Of a stretch of 33,404 nucleotides of DNA, positions 8,461 through 16,100 are shown one piece after another; positions within the stretch are counted from its first letter, which is position 1; the number at the start of each line of letters is the position of its first letter. The DNA lies in assembly GCA_947448415.1 (NCBI GenBank), contig CANFMT010000002.1:126698-160101 (forward strand), in the 5' to 3' direction. This stretch comes from Burkholderiaceae bacterium (GTDB taxonomy: Bacteria > Pseudomonadota > Gammaproteobacteria > Burkholderiales > Burkholderiaceae). Made by a program: the position numbers and the translations under genes. A model generated the notes under the pieces. That model saw only the letters and a list, made by a program, of their open reading frames with translations. It had not been told where the DNA came from and made no database searches.

Positions 8461-9387
8461 TTAAAGGCCCGGCATACTAAAATTAATTTGCTGCAATTCT
8501 TTTAGTAACTGAGCTTGTTGATCGGCACTTAATTGCATCAATGGTGGGCGCACTCTTAGCCATTCAGAATCTTTGCTGTAGTGAGCGACGGCTGTCTTCA
8601 TGCCGGCAATCATCTGGTACTTTGCAAAGATTGCTCTGACTTGATCTAGGCCTGCTTGACGCTCGTCAGCATTAGATTCTCTCCAGTGTGACGCTAAATC
8701 AGCAATGGCTTTAGGGTTAACGTTGGCTGTGGCAGAAATACAGCCAACGCCGCCTGCGCGAAGGGCGCGCATCAAAAATACTTCGCTACCGGCGTAAACG
8801 CGAAAACCAGCAGGAGCCAACAATTTAATTACTGATTCTGTATAAGCCCAATCACCTGAGCTGTCTTTCATGCCCACAACGGTCTTTGGATATTCTTTTG
8901 TTAAGCGCTCAAGCAAAGAAAGACTTAAGTTAATTTTAGTTACGGGTGGAATGTTGTAGATATAAACCTGTAACGCTGCACTTCCTACTTTTTGAATCAC
9001 TTCTGAAAAGTAGGCAAATAATCCATCATCGCTAATGTCTTTGTAATAAAAAGGTGGCAGCATCAGAACGCCTGCACATTTGTGATTGACGGCATGACGT
9101 GTCATATTCACTGTTGCATCGATGGAGGTAGCACCAGTTCCGGGCATCATATGTTCTGGATTCAGCCCGCCTTCAATTAGAGTTGTCAGCGCACTCATTT
9201 TTTGGGGAGCAGACATGGAGTTTGCTTCGGAGTTGGTGCCGAAGATGGCCTGACCAACACCATTGGCCTCCAACCATTTACATTGCTTTAATAATTTGGC
9301 AGCATCTGGACTGCCGTCTGCTGTAAATGGTGTTAATACCGGTGAAAGTACCGCAGGTAAGGTTGAAGGGTGTAAGGAAATTGTCAT
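8461..9387 (-). CDS. DapA-like class I lyase/dehydratase (DHDPS/NAL family)
   Basis: Cytoplasmic TIM-barrel Schiff-base enzyme of 308 residues. The catalytic lysine is K174 in GMKDSSG and the partner tyrosine is Y144 in YIYNIPP; the substrate-carboxylate loop reads GTNSE (50-54) where DapA has GTTGE. These residues show an active aldolase or dehydratase, but the changed loop and the neighbours (TAXI receptor downstream, 2-hydroxyacid dehydrogenase upstream) argue against lysine biosynthesis. 2-keto-3-deoxy sugar acid aldolase or keto-deoxy-glucarate dehydratase-type activity is a reasonable inference. GGAGACAGC precedes the ATG; 13 bases separate it from the upstream gene. Confidence 0.88.
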   Translation of the reverse strand: MTISLHPSTLPAVLSPVLTPFTADGSPDAAKLLKQCKWLEANGVGQAIFGTNSEANSMSAPQKMSALTTLIEGGLNPEHMMPGTGATSIDATVNMTRHAVNHKCAGVLMLPPFYYKDISDDGLFAYFSEVIQKVGSAALQVYIYNIPPVTKINLSLSLLERLTKEYPKTVVGMKDSSGDWAYTESVIKLLAPAGFRVYAGSEVFLMRALRAGGVGCISATANVNPKAIADLASHWRESNADERQAGLDQVRAIFAKYQMIAGMKTAVAHYSKDSEWLRVRPPLMQLSADQQAQLLKELQQINFSMPGL

Positions 9388-9400
9388 GCTGTCTCCGTTT

Positions 9401-10330
9401 TTAATTTTTAACTTCTGATGGAAGTGGTTTTTGTTTAAAGTAGGCCTCTAAATTATCTACTGCTAAATTAGTCATGGCTATCCGTGTTTCCGAGGTAGCG
9501 CTACCAATATGAGGGGTTAACAGTACATTATTTAAGTTTAAGAATGCGTTATTTGGATTGGGTTCATTTTCAAATACATCTAGTGCGGCACCAGCAATCT
9601 TTTTATGCTGCAGTGCATATAAAAGAGCGGCCTCGTCGACTACATTGCCTCTAGCAATATTAATTAAATAGCCGGTCGGCCCCAAAGCCTCTAAAACATC
9701 AGCATTAATCATTTTTTCAGTATCAGGCGTGGCAGGACATGCCAAAAATAGGATGTCGCTATTGGCTGCCAATTCCTTAACACTCGGGTGATAGTGGTAC
9801 GGGACTGGTTTTAGGTTGGGGCCTGAATAAGCAATCTGGACCTTAAATGGCTCTAGACGTTTTGCCAGATCTTGACCGATTCGTCCCATTCCGGCAATTC
9901 CTACGCGCTTACCCGCTAACGTTGTGGTTAGCGGGAATAACCCTTTTGACCATTGGGAGCTCTTGAGGAAGTCTTGAGCCTCAGGAATGCGGCGCAATAA
10001 TCCAAGCATCATGCCAATCGCTAGCTCACAGACAGCATCATTTAGGACGCCTGGCGTATTGCTGGCTTTGATGCCTTGCTCATGGAGATAGCTTAAAGGC
10101 AGGTTGTCGTAGCCTACACCACAGGTTGCCACCATGCGGATGCTGGGGATTTGTCTGACCAGCTCCTCTGGGAGCTTGGTGTTGGAGCGAATCAAGATTG
10201 CTTGAAAGTTACCGGCAGGTGCAGGCGCTTGAGGATCGAGATGGCGGGCAGGGGTTAAGCGGCGATCAATTTCTGCCTGCATAATTTCAGGGAAATGGCC
10301 GACCTGTAGCACCGAATTGACGGGGATCAT
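9401..10330 (-). CDS. D-isomer-specific 2-hydroxyacid dehydrogenase
   Basis: NAD(P)-dependent oxidoreductase of 309 residues interconverting 2-oxo acids and D-2-hydroxy acids. The Rossmann motif is GMGRIG (G147, G149, G152); catalytic residues are R227 (NIARGNVVD), E256 (FENEP) and H274 (LTPHIGSAT). CGVGYDNLP (70-78) is the usual substrate-loop signature of glyoxylate/hydroxypyruvate reductase-like members. It is the first gene of the minus-strand operon running through the DapA-like enzyme and the TRAP-TAXI transporter. The Shine-Dalgarno is weak (GTGAGAC before ATG). Probable role: reduction or oxidation of a keto or hydroxy acid produced from the imported substrate. Confidence 0.9.
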   Translation of the reverse strand: MIPVNSVLQVGHFPEIMQAEIDRRLTPARHLDPQAPAPAGNFQAILIRSNTKLPEELVRQIPSIRMVATCGVGYDNLPLSYLHEQGIKASNTPGVLNDAVCELAIGMMLGLLRRIPEAQDFLKSSQWSKGLFPLTTTLAGKRVGIAGMGRIGQDLAKRLEPFKVQIAYSGPNLKPVPYHYHPSVKELAANSDILFLACPATPDTEKMINADVLEALGPTGYLINIARGNVVDEAALLYALQHKKIAGAALDVFENEPNPNNAFLNLNNVLLTPHIGSATSETRIAMTNLAVDNLEAYFKQKPLPSEVKN

Positions 10331-10414
10331 GTCTCACTATGTTTTTTATTGAAATAATGTGCCCATTGTAAGAGGATTTTTATTAAAAGCGCCATGCCCT
10401 TAGGAGAATAAGTA

Positions 10415-11356
10415 ATGTTGTTTAACCCAGCCGAAACTAAAGTGGTGATCGTAGGTGGTGGCACGATGGGTGCAGATGTTGCCGCTGTTTGTGCACGCGG
10501 TGGCTGTGCTGTTCAAGTTGTAGAGCCAACTACAGAGCGCAGAGCACTCTTACCGGATTATTTTGCAAATTCCATGACTGATCTCGGTTATGAAAATCGC
10601 ATTCACTTGCTGACAGTTGCAGGGTCCCTAGAAGAAGTAGATTGGGCTGATATTGATCTTGTCATTGAGTGCATCCCAGAGCGTCTGGATATTAAGCAAG
10701 AGTTATTTGCCAAGCTAGAAAAATATGCCAAGCCAGAAGCGGTATTAGCTAGTAACAGCACAAGTTTTCCAATCAGCGCAATTGCTAAGGATCTAAAAAC
10801 AGCTGCTCGCATGATTGGTTTGCATTTCTTTATGCCAGCCCATCTCATTCCATGTGTAGAAGTAGTTTATGGAGAGAAAACTTCTCCAATGGTTGGTGAA
10901 AGTCTCTCAAGACTCATGACTGCTTGCGGCATGGTTCCTGTAACGGTTAAAAAAGATTTGCCAGGTTTCTTGGCAAACCGTTTACAACATGCCTTATCAC
11001 GCGAAGCCTTTGCAATGGTTGATGCAGGTATCTGCACACCGGAAGATATTGATAAGGCTGTGCGTTTTGGCTTTGGCTTTCGTTATATTGCCGCAGGGCC
11101 TGCTATGCAGCGGGATCACGCTGGGCTTGAAGTACATGCTGCAGGAGGCACAACAATATATCCATCTCTCAATAATTCATCCACCATTGCCAAGTGCCTC
11201 AGTGAGCGCGTTGAAAGTGGCAAGTTTGGTATGAAAACTGGTGAAGGTTTTTATCCGTGGACTGCGGAAACAATCAAAGCAGAGCGTGAGCGTTACCAAG
11301 ACGCGCTGCGTGCAGGACTCAAAATTATTCAAAAAGAGCTGCCTGAAATTAAATAA
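10415..11356 (+). CDS. 3-hydroxyacyl-CoA dehydrogenase family protein
   Basis: NAD-dependent 3-hydroxy acid or 3-hydroxyacyl-CoA dehydrogenase, 313 residues, cytoplasmic. The N-terminal Rossmann motif VIVGGGTMGADV (G14-G19) is followed by the catalytic pair H137 (LHFFMPAHL) and E149 (CVEVV), 12 residues apart as in the family. The C-terminal helical domain includes DLPGFLANRLQHALSREA. Relatives of this length include L-gulonate 3-dehydrogenase and L-carnitine dehydrogenase, so a non-CoA substrate is possible. AGGAG at 10402-10406 lies eight bases before the ATG. It diverges from the hydroxyacid dehydrogenase/TRAP operon with 84 bases between starts, suggesting joint control. Confidence 0.88.
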   Translation: MLFNPAETKVVIVGGGTMGADVAAVCARGGCAVQVVEPTTERRALLPDYFANSMTDLGYENRIHLLTVAGSLEEVDWADIDLVIECIPERLDIKQELFAKLEKYAKPEAVLASNSTSFPISAIAKDLKTAARMIGLHFFMPAHLIPCVEVVYGEKTSPMVGESLSRLMTACGMVPVTVKKDLPGFLANRLQHALSREAFAMVDAGICTPEDIDKAVRFGFGFRYIAAGPAMQRDHAGLEVHAAGGTTIYPSLNNSSTIAKCLSERVESGKFGMKTGEGFYPWTAETIKAERERYQDALRAGLKIIQKELPEIK

Positions 11357-11384
11357 TTTCAATCGCTTTTGAGGCAACTATATC

Positions 11385-12590
11385 TTAGGAAATATCTTTG
11401 AGGTGTAGCTTGCTTAAGTGTGGAGCAAGTCGGTATGTGATCAACACGATGGCAATCGTGGCTACTCCACCAAATACGATTGAAGGAACAAGGCCCATCA
11501 TACTGGCTGCTATGCCAGACTCGAGCGCTCCCAACTCATTGGATGATCCAATAAAGATTCCATTGATCGCACTGATTCTGCCTCGCATATGATCTGGTGT
11601 AGTCAGCTGCATGATGCTGCTACGAATCACTACTGATACAGAATCACAGCATCCCGATACAAATAAGAAGAATGCGCATAGCCATAAGTTACTAGAGATG
11701 CCAAAGGCAATAATGGCTACACCGAATCCTGCGACAGATAAAAAGAGGTGTTTTCCAGAGTCAGAGAGGATGGGTCGCCTTGCTAGATAGATACCAGTAA
11801 TAACCGCTCCCGCAGCCGGTGCGGCGCGCAAAATCCCTAGAGTCTCTGGCCCTGAGTTCAGTACTTCCTTTACAAAGGCCGGCAGAATCGAAACAGCTCC
11901 GCCAAAGAGAACTGCAAACATATCAAGGGCCATAATGCCCAGAATAAGCTCATGTTTTCTAACGAAATGAAAGCCCTCAAAAAAGCTTCTTAAGAAATTT
12001 CCGGATAGATTGCTGGATTTTTCTTGGGGCGCATTGATAAACGTGATGCCATATAAACCCAAGGCGCCACAAATTGCTGCCAACAAATAAGTCCACTCAA
12101 GTCCGGCAAAGCCAATCATCAAGCCACCAAGACCTGGGCCTGCAACTACACAAATTTGGAAGGCCGATGATGCGTAAGCCGTATAGCGGGGCAAGTAGTT
12201 TCTAGGGATTATTTGACCAAATATGGCTTGATAGGATGGCCTTAGCAATGCTCTCCCTATGCCTAGCATTCCCACCGCGATATATATCAGAGGCACAGGC
12301 GGCTTTAACCAGCCCAGGGCTATTGCAGTCAGTAATAAAGCTACCGCAATGTGAATTGAGCAAGCAATAGCAGCAATCAACTTGCGTGAGTAATGATCCA
12401 CCGCGTGCCCGGAGTACAAGGCTAATGCAAAGTAGGGAACTAGCTCAGCTAGCCCAATTAAGCCCAAGGAGACAACGCTATTGGTGATCTCGTAAAGATG
12501 CCAGCCAACAGCAACCATCATAATTTGATAGCTCAGTGTTGCGCCAACACGGTACAGCAGCAGGGTTCTAAAAGCTTTACTTGGATTCAT
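11385..12590 (-). CDS. MFS transporter (EntS/MFS_3-like exporter)
   Basis: Inner-membrane major facilitator of 401 residues with about 12 hydrophobic segments. Typical motifs are LYSGHAVDHYSRKLI after the second helix (motif A variant of the G-x3-D-x-R-x type) and RSSIMQLTTPDHMRGRISAINGI in the second half, as in the enterobactin-exporter-like MFS_3 branch. The likely role is proton-driven export of a small molecule, substrate unknown. It converges with the 10415 gene (28-base gap, no clear terminator) and diverges from the cytochrome b561 gene, with only 44 bases between the two ATGs. The Shine-Dalgarno is poor. Confidence 0.87.
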   Translation of the reverse strand: MNPSKAFRTLLLYRVGATLSYQIMMVAVGWHLYEITNSVVSLGLIGLAELVPYFALALYSGHAVDHYSRKLIAAIACSIHIAVALLLTAIALGWLKPPVPLIYIAVGMLGIGRALLRPSYQAIFGQIIPRNYLPRYTAYASSAFQICVVAGPGLGGLMIGFAGLEWTYLLAAICGALGLYGITFINAPQEKSSNLSGNFLRSFFEGFHFVRKHELILGIMALDMFAVLFGGAVSILPAFVKEVLNSGPETLGILRAAPAAGAVITGIYLARRPILSDSGKHLFLSVAGFGVAIIAFGISSNLWLCAFFLFVSGCCDSVSVVIRSSIMQLTTPDHMRGRISAINGIFIGSSNELGALESGIAASMMGLVPSIVFGGVATIAIVLITYRLAPHLSKLHLKDIS

Positions 12591-12634
12591 GAATATTGCT
12601 TAGTTTAAGACAGAAGCTGCTTTATCCTTTAGGT

Positions 12635-13315
12635 ATGAAGAAAATTATTCGAATTTGGGACCTCCCGATACGCCTATTCCATTGGTTGCTGGTGCTTTGT
12701 ATTGCTGGAAGCTTAATCAGCATCAATCTTGGTGGCAACGCTATTCAATGGCATGCCTATTTTGGCTATAGCGTTTTGACCTTATTGATCTTTAGGATCA
12801 TCTGGGGTTTTATTGGCTCTACCCATGCACGTTTTGCGTCATTTATGCCAAGCCGTGAAAGTATCCTCAATTATCTGCAGGGAAAATCACCACGTTTTCT
12901 TGGGCATAATCCAATTGGCGCATTATCGGTATTTGCTTTGCTGTTTGCCTTGAGTGTGCAAGTTGTCACAGGTTTGTTTGTCGATGATGAAATAGCCTTC
13001 CAAGGCCCTTTAGCAAAATATGTATCCAATTCAGTAGTTTCTTTTCTATCGCAGATTCATGAAGGCAATCAAGGGGTAATCTATATCCTTATTACTATTC
13101 ATATTGCCGCAATTTGGTATTACAACAAATTCAAAGGGGAGAATCTCATTAAGCCGATGATTAGCGGCGATAAAGAAATCGACCCAAGCGAGGAGGCGAA
13201 ATACTTGCCAGCTGACTTGGGTCGTGCCTCCAAGGATGGAGCGCTTCAGCGCGGTTTAGCTCTGCTGCTATTGAGTGTAATCGCGGTGACTGTGGGTTAT
13301 TTTATTAGTCGATGA
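12635..13315 (+). CDS. Cytochrome b561 family protein
   Basis: Inner-membrane di-heme cytochrome b of 226 residues. It has four main hydrophobic segments and likely heme-ligating histidines H16 (RLFHWLL), H40 (QWHAYFGY), H142 (IHEGNQGV) and H156 (ITIHIAAIWYY), then a C-terminal cytoplasmic stretch and a last membrane helix. The family's usual N-terminus (W-D-x-P-x-R-x-x-H-W) fits ATG 12635; a TTG 13 codons upstream is possible but less likely. AGG at 12631 is too close to be an ideal ribosome site. Such cytochromes pass quinol electrons to soluble c-type cytochromes, and a cytochrome c' gene abuts it convergently. Confidence 0.88.
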   Translation: MKKIIRIWDLPIRLFHWLLVLCIAGSLISINLGGNAIQWHAYFGYSVLTLLIFRIIWGFIGSTHARFASFMPSRESILNYLQGKSPRFLGHNPIGALSVFALLFALSVQVVTGLFVDDEIAFQGPLAKYVSNSVVSFLSQIHEGNQGVIYILITIHIAAIWYYNKFKGENLIKPMISGDKEIDPSEEAKYLPADLGRASKDGALQRGLALLLLSVIAVTVGYFISR

Positions 13316-13768
13316 TTATTTCTTTTTGAAATCATCATGACAAGTTTTACAGGTTGCACCAGCAGCGCCAAATGCTTTCTTGATGTTATCCAAGTCACCT
13401 GATTGAGCCGCAGTGTTGAGGTTGGCTACAGCTACTTGCATCTTGTCGGCTGCTGCTTTGAACTTTGCATTTTCAGACCAAATATCAGATTGTGCTTTTC
13501 CACCTTCGGTACCAGGACCAAAAGCCTGCCATGGCAATGATGAGAGAGTTGCAACAATGGCAGCATTCTTAGCTACATCATCTTTGTTGTAAGGAGCTTC
13601 ACCCTTAACAACAGCACCAATTTTTCCAAATGAGTTACCTAAAACCGTAAAGGCACTTTGACGATACTTAATAGCGTCTTCTGGTTTTTGGAATTGAGCA
13701 AATGCAAGGCCAGCACTAATGGTGAGTGCGGTTGCAGTGCCTGCCAAAATAATTTTCTGTAATTTCAT
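13316..13768 (-). CDS. Cytochrome c' family protein
   Basis: Periplasmic four-helix-bundle cytochrome c' of 150 residues. A signal peptide of about 24 residues (ending AGLAFA) directs export; the heme-binding motif is C140-K-T-C143-H144 near the C-terminus, as expected for this class. The region after cleavage (QKPEDAIKYRQSAF) matches the family's first helix. Cytochromes c' bind NO or carry electrons; which applies here is open. AAGGAG lies eight bases before the ATG. Its stop codon directly abuts that of the cytochrome b561 gene (convergent, no gap), suggesting a functional redox pair although they are not co-transcribed. Confidence 0.92.
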   Translation of the reverse strand: MKLQKIILAGTATALTISAGLAFAQFQKPEDAIKYRQSAFTVLGNSFGKIGAVVKGEAPYNKDDVAKNAAIVATLSSLPWQAFGPGTEGGKAQSDIWSENAKFKAAADKMQVAVANLNTAAQSGDLDNIKKAFGAAGATCKTCHDDFKKK

Positions 13769-13838
13769 GGATTTTCTCCTTCGGTCAGTGAGGATTGCTT
13801 AGGATCAGAATATCCCAGAACAGTATTTTTTGCTGGAT

Positions 13839-14501
13839 TTAAAAAATCATTCTTAAGGGGGTAGTCAAGAGCAGAATCAGCCATTCAAAAAAGCTCATGA
13901 GAGGCTGCATCCATAAAGTGCCAATAATTCCCGTGAACACTAACCCCAAAACAATAAAAAAGCCCCATGGCTCTAGTCGGCCAAGCGCAATGGATTGGCG
14001 GGCTGGAAGTAGGCTCGCTAGAATGCGCCCACCATCTAAAGGCGGTAGCGGGAAGAGATTAAATACCAGCAACCCAAGATTCCAGGTAATGCCGGCTTGA
14101 GACATAGAAATCAGAAATTTCTCATTGATTCCCAGTCCAACCAGCGCTATGAGGAGTGTTAGCCAGATAAGTGCCTGAATGAAATTTGACCCAGGACCTG
14201 CCAAGGCAACCCAAATCGAGTCAATTCTGGGGTTTCTCAGCCTGCCAAAGTTGACTGGTACCGGCTTGGCATAGCCCACTAAGAATGGGGATCCAGTCAG
14301 GATTAGTACTAGTGGAATGAGGATGGTTCCAACGGGATCTATGTGTTTTACGGGGTTCAGGCTAACGCGCCCCAGCATATAGGCCGTGTTATCCCCAAAT
14401 TTACGGGCGGCATATCCATGGGCAGCCTCATGGATGGTGATGGCAAAAATCAAGGGAATCGCATTAATGGCGACGGCTTGGATAGAATAGTCAGTAATCA
14501 T
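13839..14501 (-). CDS. Site-2 protease family (M50) membrane peptidase
   Basis: Small integral-membrane zinc metallopeptidase of the M50/S2P class, 220 residues. The zinc motif HEAAH is at 24-28, and the second metal-ligand region reads NLFPLPPLDGGRIL in the C-terminal half. It has about five to six hydrophobic segments and no PDZ domain, so it resembles the Rip-like minimal group rather than RseP. The start at ATG 14501 gives the usual short N-terminus; an in-frame TTG at 14528 would add nine residues. Neither has a good Shine-Dalgarno. Substrate proteins are unknown. The cytochrome c' gene lies 70 bases downstream. Confidence 0.88.
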   Translation of the reverse strand: MITDYSIQAVAINAIPLIFAITIHEAAHGYAARKFGDNTAYMLGRVSLNPVKHIDPVGTILIPLVLILTGSPFLVGYAKPVPVNFGRLRNPRIDSIWVALAGPGSNFIQALIWLTLLIALVGLGINEKFLISMSQAGITWNLGLLVFNLFPLPPLDGGRILASLLPARQSIALGRLEPWGFFIVLGLVFTGIIGTLWMQPLMSFFEWLILLLTTPLRMIF

Positions 14502-14529
14502 GGCAATATGATATCCATAGGAGCTCAAA

Positions 14530-14697
14530 GTGACTGACGAAAAGAAAACTGATTCAAAAACCCCAGCAAAAGCTATCTCTGCTAAGCCACCTGCACGCCC
14601 ACCGGCCCCTAAAGGCCCATCTGGCCCAGCAGGAAGGCCTCAGGCAGGCTTTGGTGGCGGAAAAGGCATGATGCGTAAGGCTGGCCGCGGACGATAG
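14530..14697 (+). CDS. Small Pro/Lys/Gly-rich protein (55 residues)
   Basis: Unrecognised small gene: GTG 14530 to TAG 14697, 55 residues. The ribosome site is strong, AGGAG at 14519-14523 with six bases of spacing, which is the main reason to believe it. The product is very basic and disordered: an N-terminal Lys/Asp stretch, a middle run of Pro-Ala-Lys repeats (KPPARPPAPKGPSGPAG) and a glycine/arginine-rich tail (GFGGGKGMMRKAGRGR). Such composition suggests nucleic-acid or ribosome binding, but that is inference. It heads a plus-strand series with the 45-residue membrane protein, the DODA-type dioxygenase and crcB. Confidence 0.62.
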   Translation: MTDEKKTDSKTPAKAISAKPPARPPAPKGPSGPAGRPQAGFGGGKGMMRKAGRGR

Positions 14698-14741
14698 TGG
14701 ATAATTGCGCTATTAATTAATGTATTTACAGAGGATTTAGC

Positions 14742-14879
14742 ATGAACGAATGGCATAACGAATCTAAAGAAGAAATCAACAAAAAGATCATTACCTTGAT
14801 CGTGATGTTGGCGGCTGCTACTAGCTTGGCTATTTTGTTTGCATTGGTTGCAGCGCACACTGGTTACGTATTCGGTTAA
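14742..14879 (+). CDS. Small single-pass membrane protein (45 residues)
   Basis: Unrecognised small gene: ATG 14742 to TAA 14879, 45 residues. GAGGA at 14731-14735 lies six bases before the ATG. The N-terminal 17 residues are hydrophilic and charged (NEWHNESKEEINKK), followed by one long hydrophobic helix (about 18-40, IITLIVMLAAATSLAILF and on) and a short tail. The arrangement fits an N-in single-span inner-membrane peptide. It lies 44 bases after the 55-residue gene and 9 bases before the dioxygenase ATG, so it is probably co-transcribed. Function unknown. Confidence 0.68.
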   Translation: MNEWHNESKEEINKKIITLIVMLAAATSLAILFALVAAHTGYVFG

Positions 14880-14888
14880 CCAGTCCGA

Positions 14889-15668
14889 ATGACTAGCCAT
14901 CGCCAACCTGCAATATTTGCTGGCCATGGCAGTCCGATGTATGCCTTAGAGCCCAATCGGTTCACCGAGGCATGGTCTGCATTAGGAAAGTCTTTAAAAC
15001 GACCTGATGCCATTTTGGTAATTTCGGCGCATTGGGTAACAAGAGGCGTATGGGTTACCGCAATGCCAAAGCCTAAGACCATTCATGATTTCGGCGGCTT
15101 TCCTCAAGCTTTGTTTGAGATTCAGTATCCTGCTCCCGGCAGCCCTGCTTTGGCTGATCGTGTCAAAGAGTTATTAAATATTCCAGTTGTTCTAGAAGAG
15201 AATGAATGGGGTATTGATCACGGCGCTTGGTCCGTTCTGAAATATCTTTATCCAAATGCTGATGTGCCCGTAGTGCAGTTAAGCCTAGATGGCTCAATGT
15301 CTGCGCGTGAACACTATGAGTTAGCCAAACAGTTACGCCCTTTACGTGACGAAAATATTCTCATTCTGTCGAGTGGTAATGTAGTGCATAACTTACGCAC
15401 CTTGCATTGGCAAGATGGTGCAGAGCCTTATCCCTGGGCAACAGAATTCAACGACTTCTTTGTATCTCAATTGCATGCGAAACATCATGACTCCCTGATT
15501 GAGTGGGATCATTATGGTGAGGCCGCCCATCTGTCGATTCCTACTGCAGAGCATTATTGGCCCGCTCTGTACACTCTAGCTTTGCAGGATGAGTCTGAGC
15601 ATGCGACAGTTTATGTGGATGGGATTGAAATGAGCTCAATCAGCATGCTTGGTTTTTCAATTCAATAG
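14889..15668 (+). CDS. ygiD: DODA-type extradiol aromatic ring-opening dioxygenase
   Basis: Class III extradiol dioxygenase of 259 residues, close in form to the 4,5-DOPA dioxygenase YgiD. Metal ligands by alignment of motifs: H13 (FAGHGSPM), H48 (ISAHWVT) and H222 (TAEHYWPAL), with H111 (IDHGAWS) and H167 (VVHNLR) as further conserved histidines. It is expected to open catechol-type rings using O2 and Fe2+ (or Zn2+ in some homologues). The natural substrate is unknown. The ATG follows the small membrane gene by nine bases; no strong Shine-Dalgarno is visible, so translation may be coupled. crcB follows after ten bases. Confidence 0.9.
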   Translation: MTSHRQPAIFAGHGSPMYALEPNRFTEAWSALGKSLKRPDAILVISAHWVTRGVWVTAMPKPKTIHDFGGFPQALFEIQYPAPGSPALADRVKELLNIPVVLEENEWGIDHGAWSVLKYLYPNADVPVVQLSLDGSMSAREHYELAKQLRPLRDENILILSSGNVVHNLRTLHWQDGAEPYPWATEFNDFFVSQLHAKHHDSLIEWDHYGEAAHLSIPTAEHYWPALYTLALQDESEHATVYVDGIEMSSISMLGFSIQ

Positions 15669-15678
15669 AGTATTGGCT

Positions 15679-16056
15679 ATGTGGCTATCTATCTTTGCAA
15701 TTTTCTTTGGCGCGGGCCTCGGGGCTTTATTGAGAGCAGGCTTTAATTTCTTAACGGTCGGAGTTGCATCCATCATGCCATTGGGAACTTTTATCTCCAA
15801 TATGGTTGGTGGATACCTCATTGGTATTGCCATTGCATTTTTTGGAAATAACCCCAACCTCTCCCCAGAGTGGAAACTCTTTGTTATTACGGGATTCTTG
15901 GGCGGTCTAACAACCTTCTCGAGTTTTTCTGCTGAGGTGGTTGGATTTATGCAGCGCGGCGAATTGAGTTGGGCGCTTGCCACAGCATTACTTCACTTGA
16001 TCGGTTCTTTGGTATTAACTTTCTTAGGCATCCTGACTTATCAGGCGCTGAAATAA
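15679..16056 (+). CDS. crcB: Fluoride ion channel CrcB/Fluc
   Basis: Inner-membrane fluoride exporter of 125 residues with four hydrophobic helices; functions as a dual-topology dimer in the known family. Signature segments are [14 protein letters not shown] (first helix end), [15 protein letters not shown], and [13 protein letters not shown], which contributes the conserved Phe box and Na+ site. ATG 15679 gives the family's normal length; an upstream in-frame ATG at 15649 overlaps the dioxygenase gene. The start lies ten bases after that gene's stop, so expression is probably coupled. No fluoride riboswitch is evident upstream. Confidence 0.93.
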   Translation: MWLSIFAIFFGAGLGALLRAGFNFLTVGVASIMPLGTFISNMVGGYLIGIAIAFFGNNPNLSPEWKLFVITGFLGGLTTFSSFSAEVVGFMQRGELSWALATALLHLIGSLVLTFLGILTYQALK

Positions 16057-16058
16057 TA

Positions 16059-16083
16059 AAGGGGCTTAGTAGCCCCCTTATTT
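16059..16083. terminator. Intrinsic terminator between crcB and Bug receptor gene
   Basis: Hairpin AAGGGGCT (16059-16066), loop TAGT, AGCCCC (16071-16076) followed by CTTATTTATT. On the minus strand the stem runs into TTTATTATT. It lies between the convergent crcB (stop 16056) and Bug receptor (stop 16101) genes, and can end both transcripts. Confidence 0.75.
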
Positions 16084-16100
16084 ATTGCTTCTCAGAATAT

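Noticed and set aside
8461..9387. True dapA of lysine biosynthesis
   Set aside because: The GTTGE loop is altered to GTNSE and the gene sits in a transporter/catabolic operon, so only a DapA-like family call is justified.
15600..15678. Fluoride riboswitch upstream of crcB
   Set aside because: The region before crcB is the coding end of the dioxygenase gene and shows no riboswitch-like leader; only ten bases separate the two genes.
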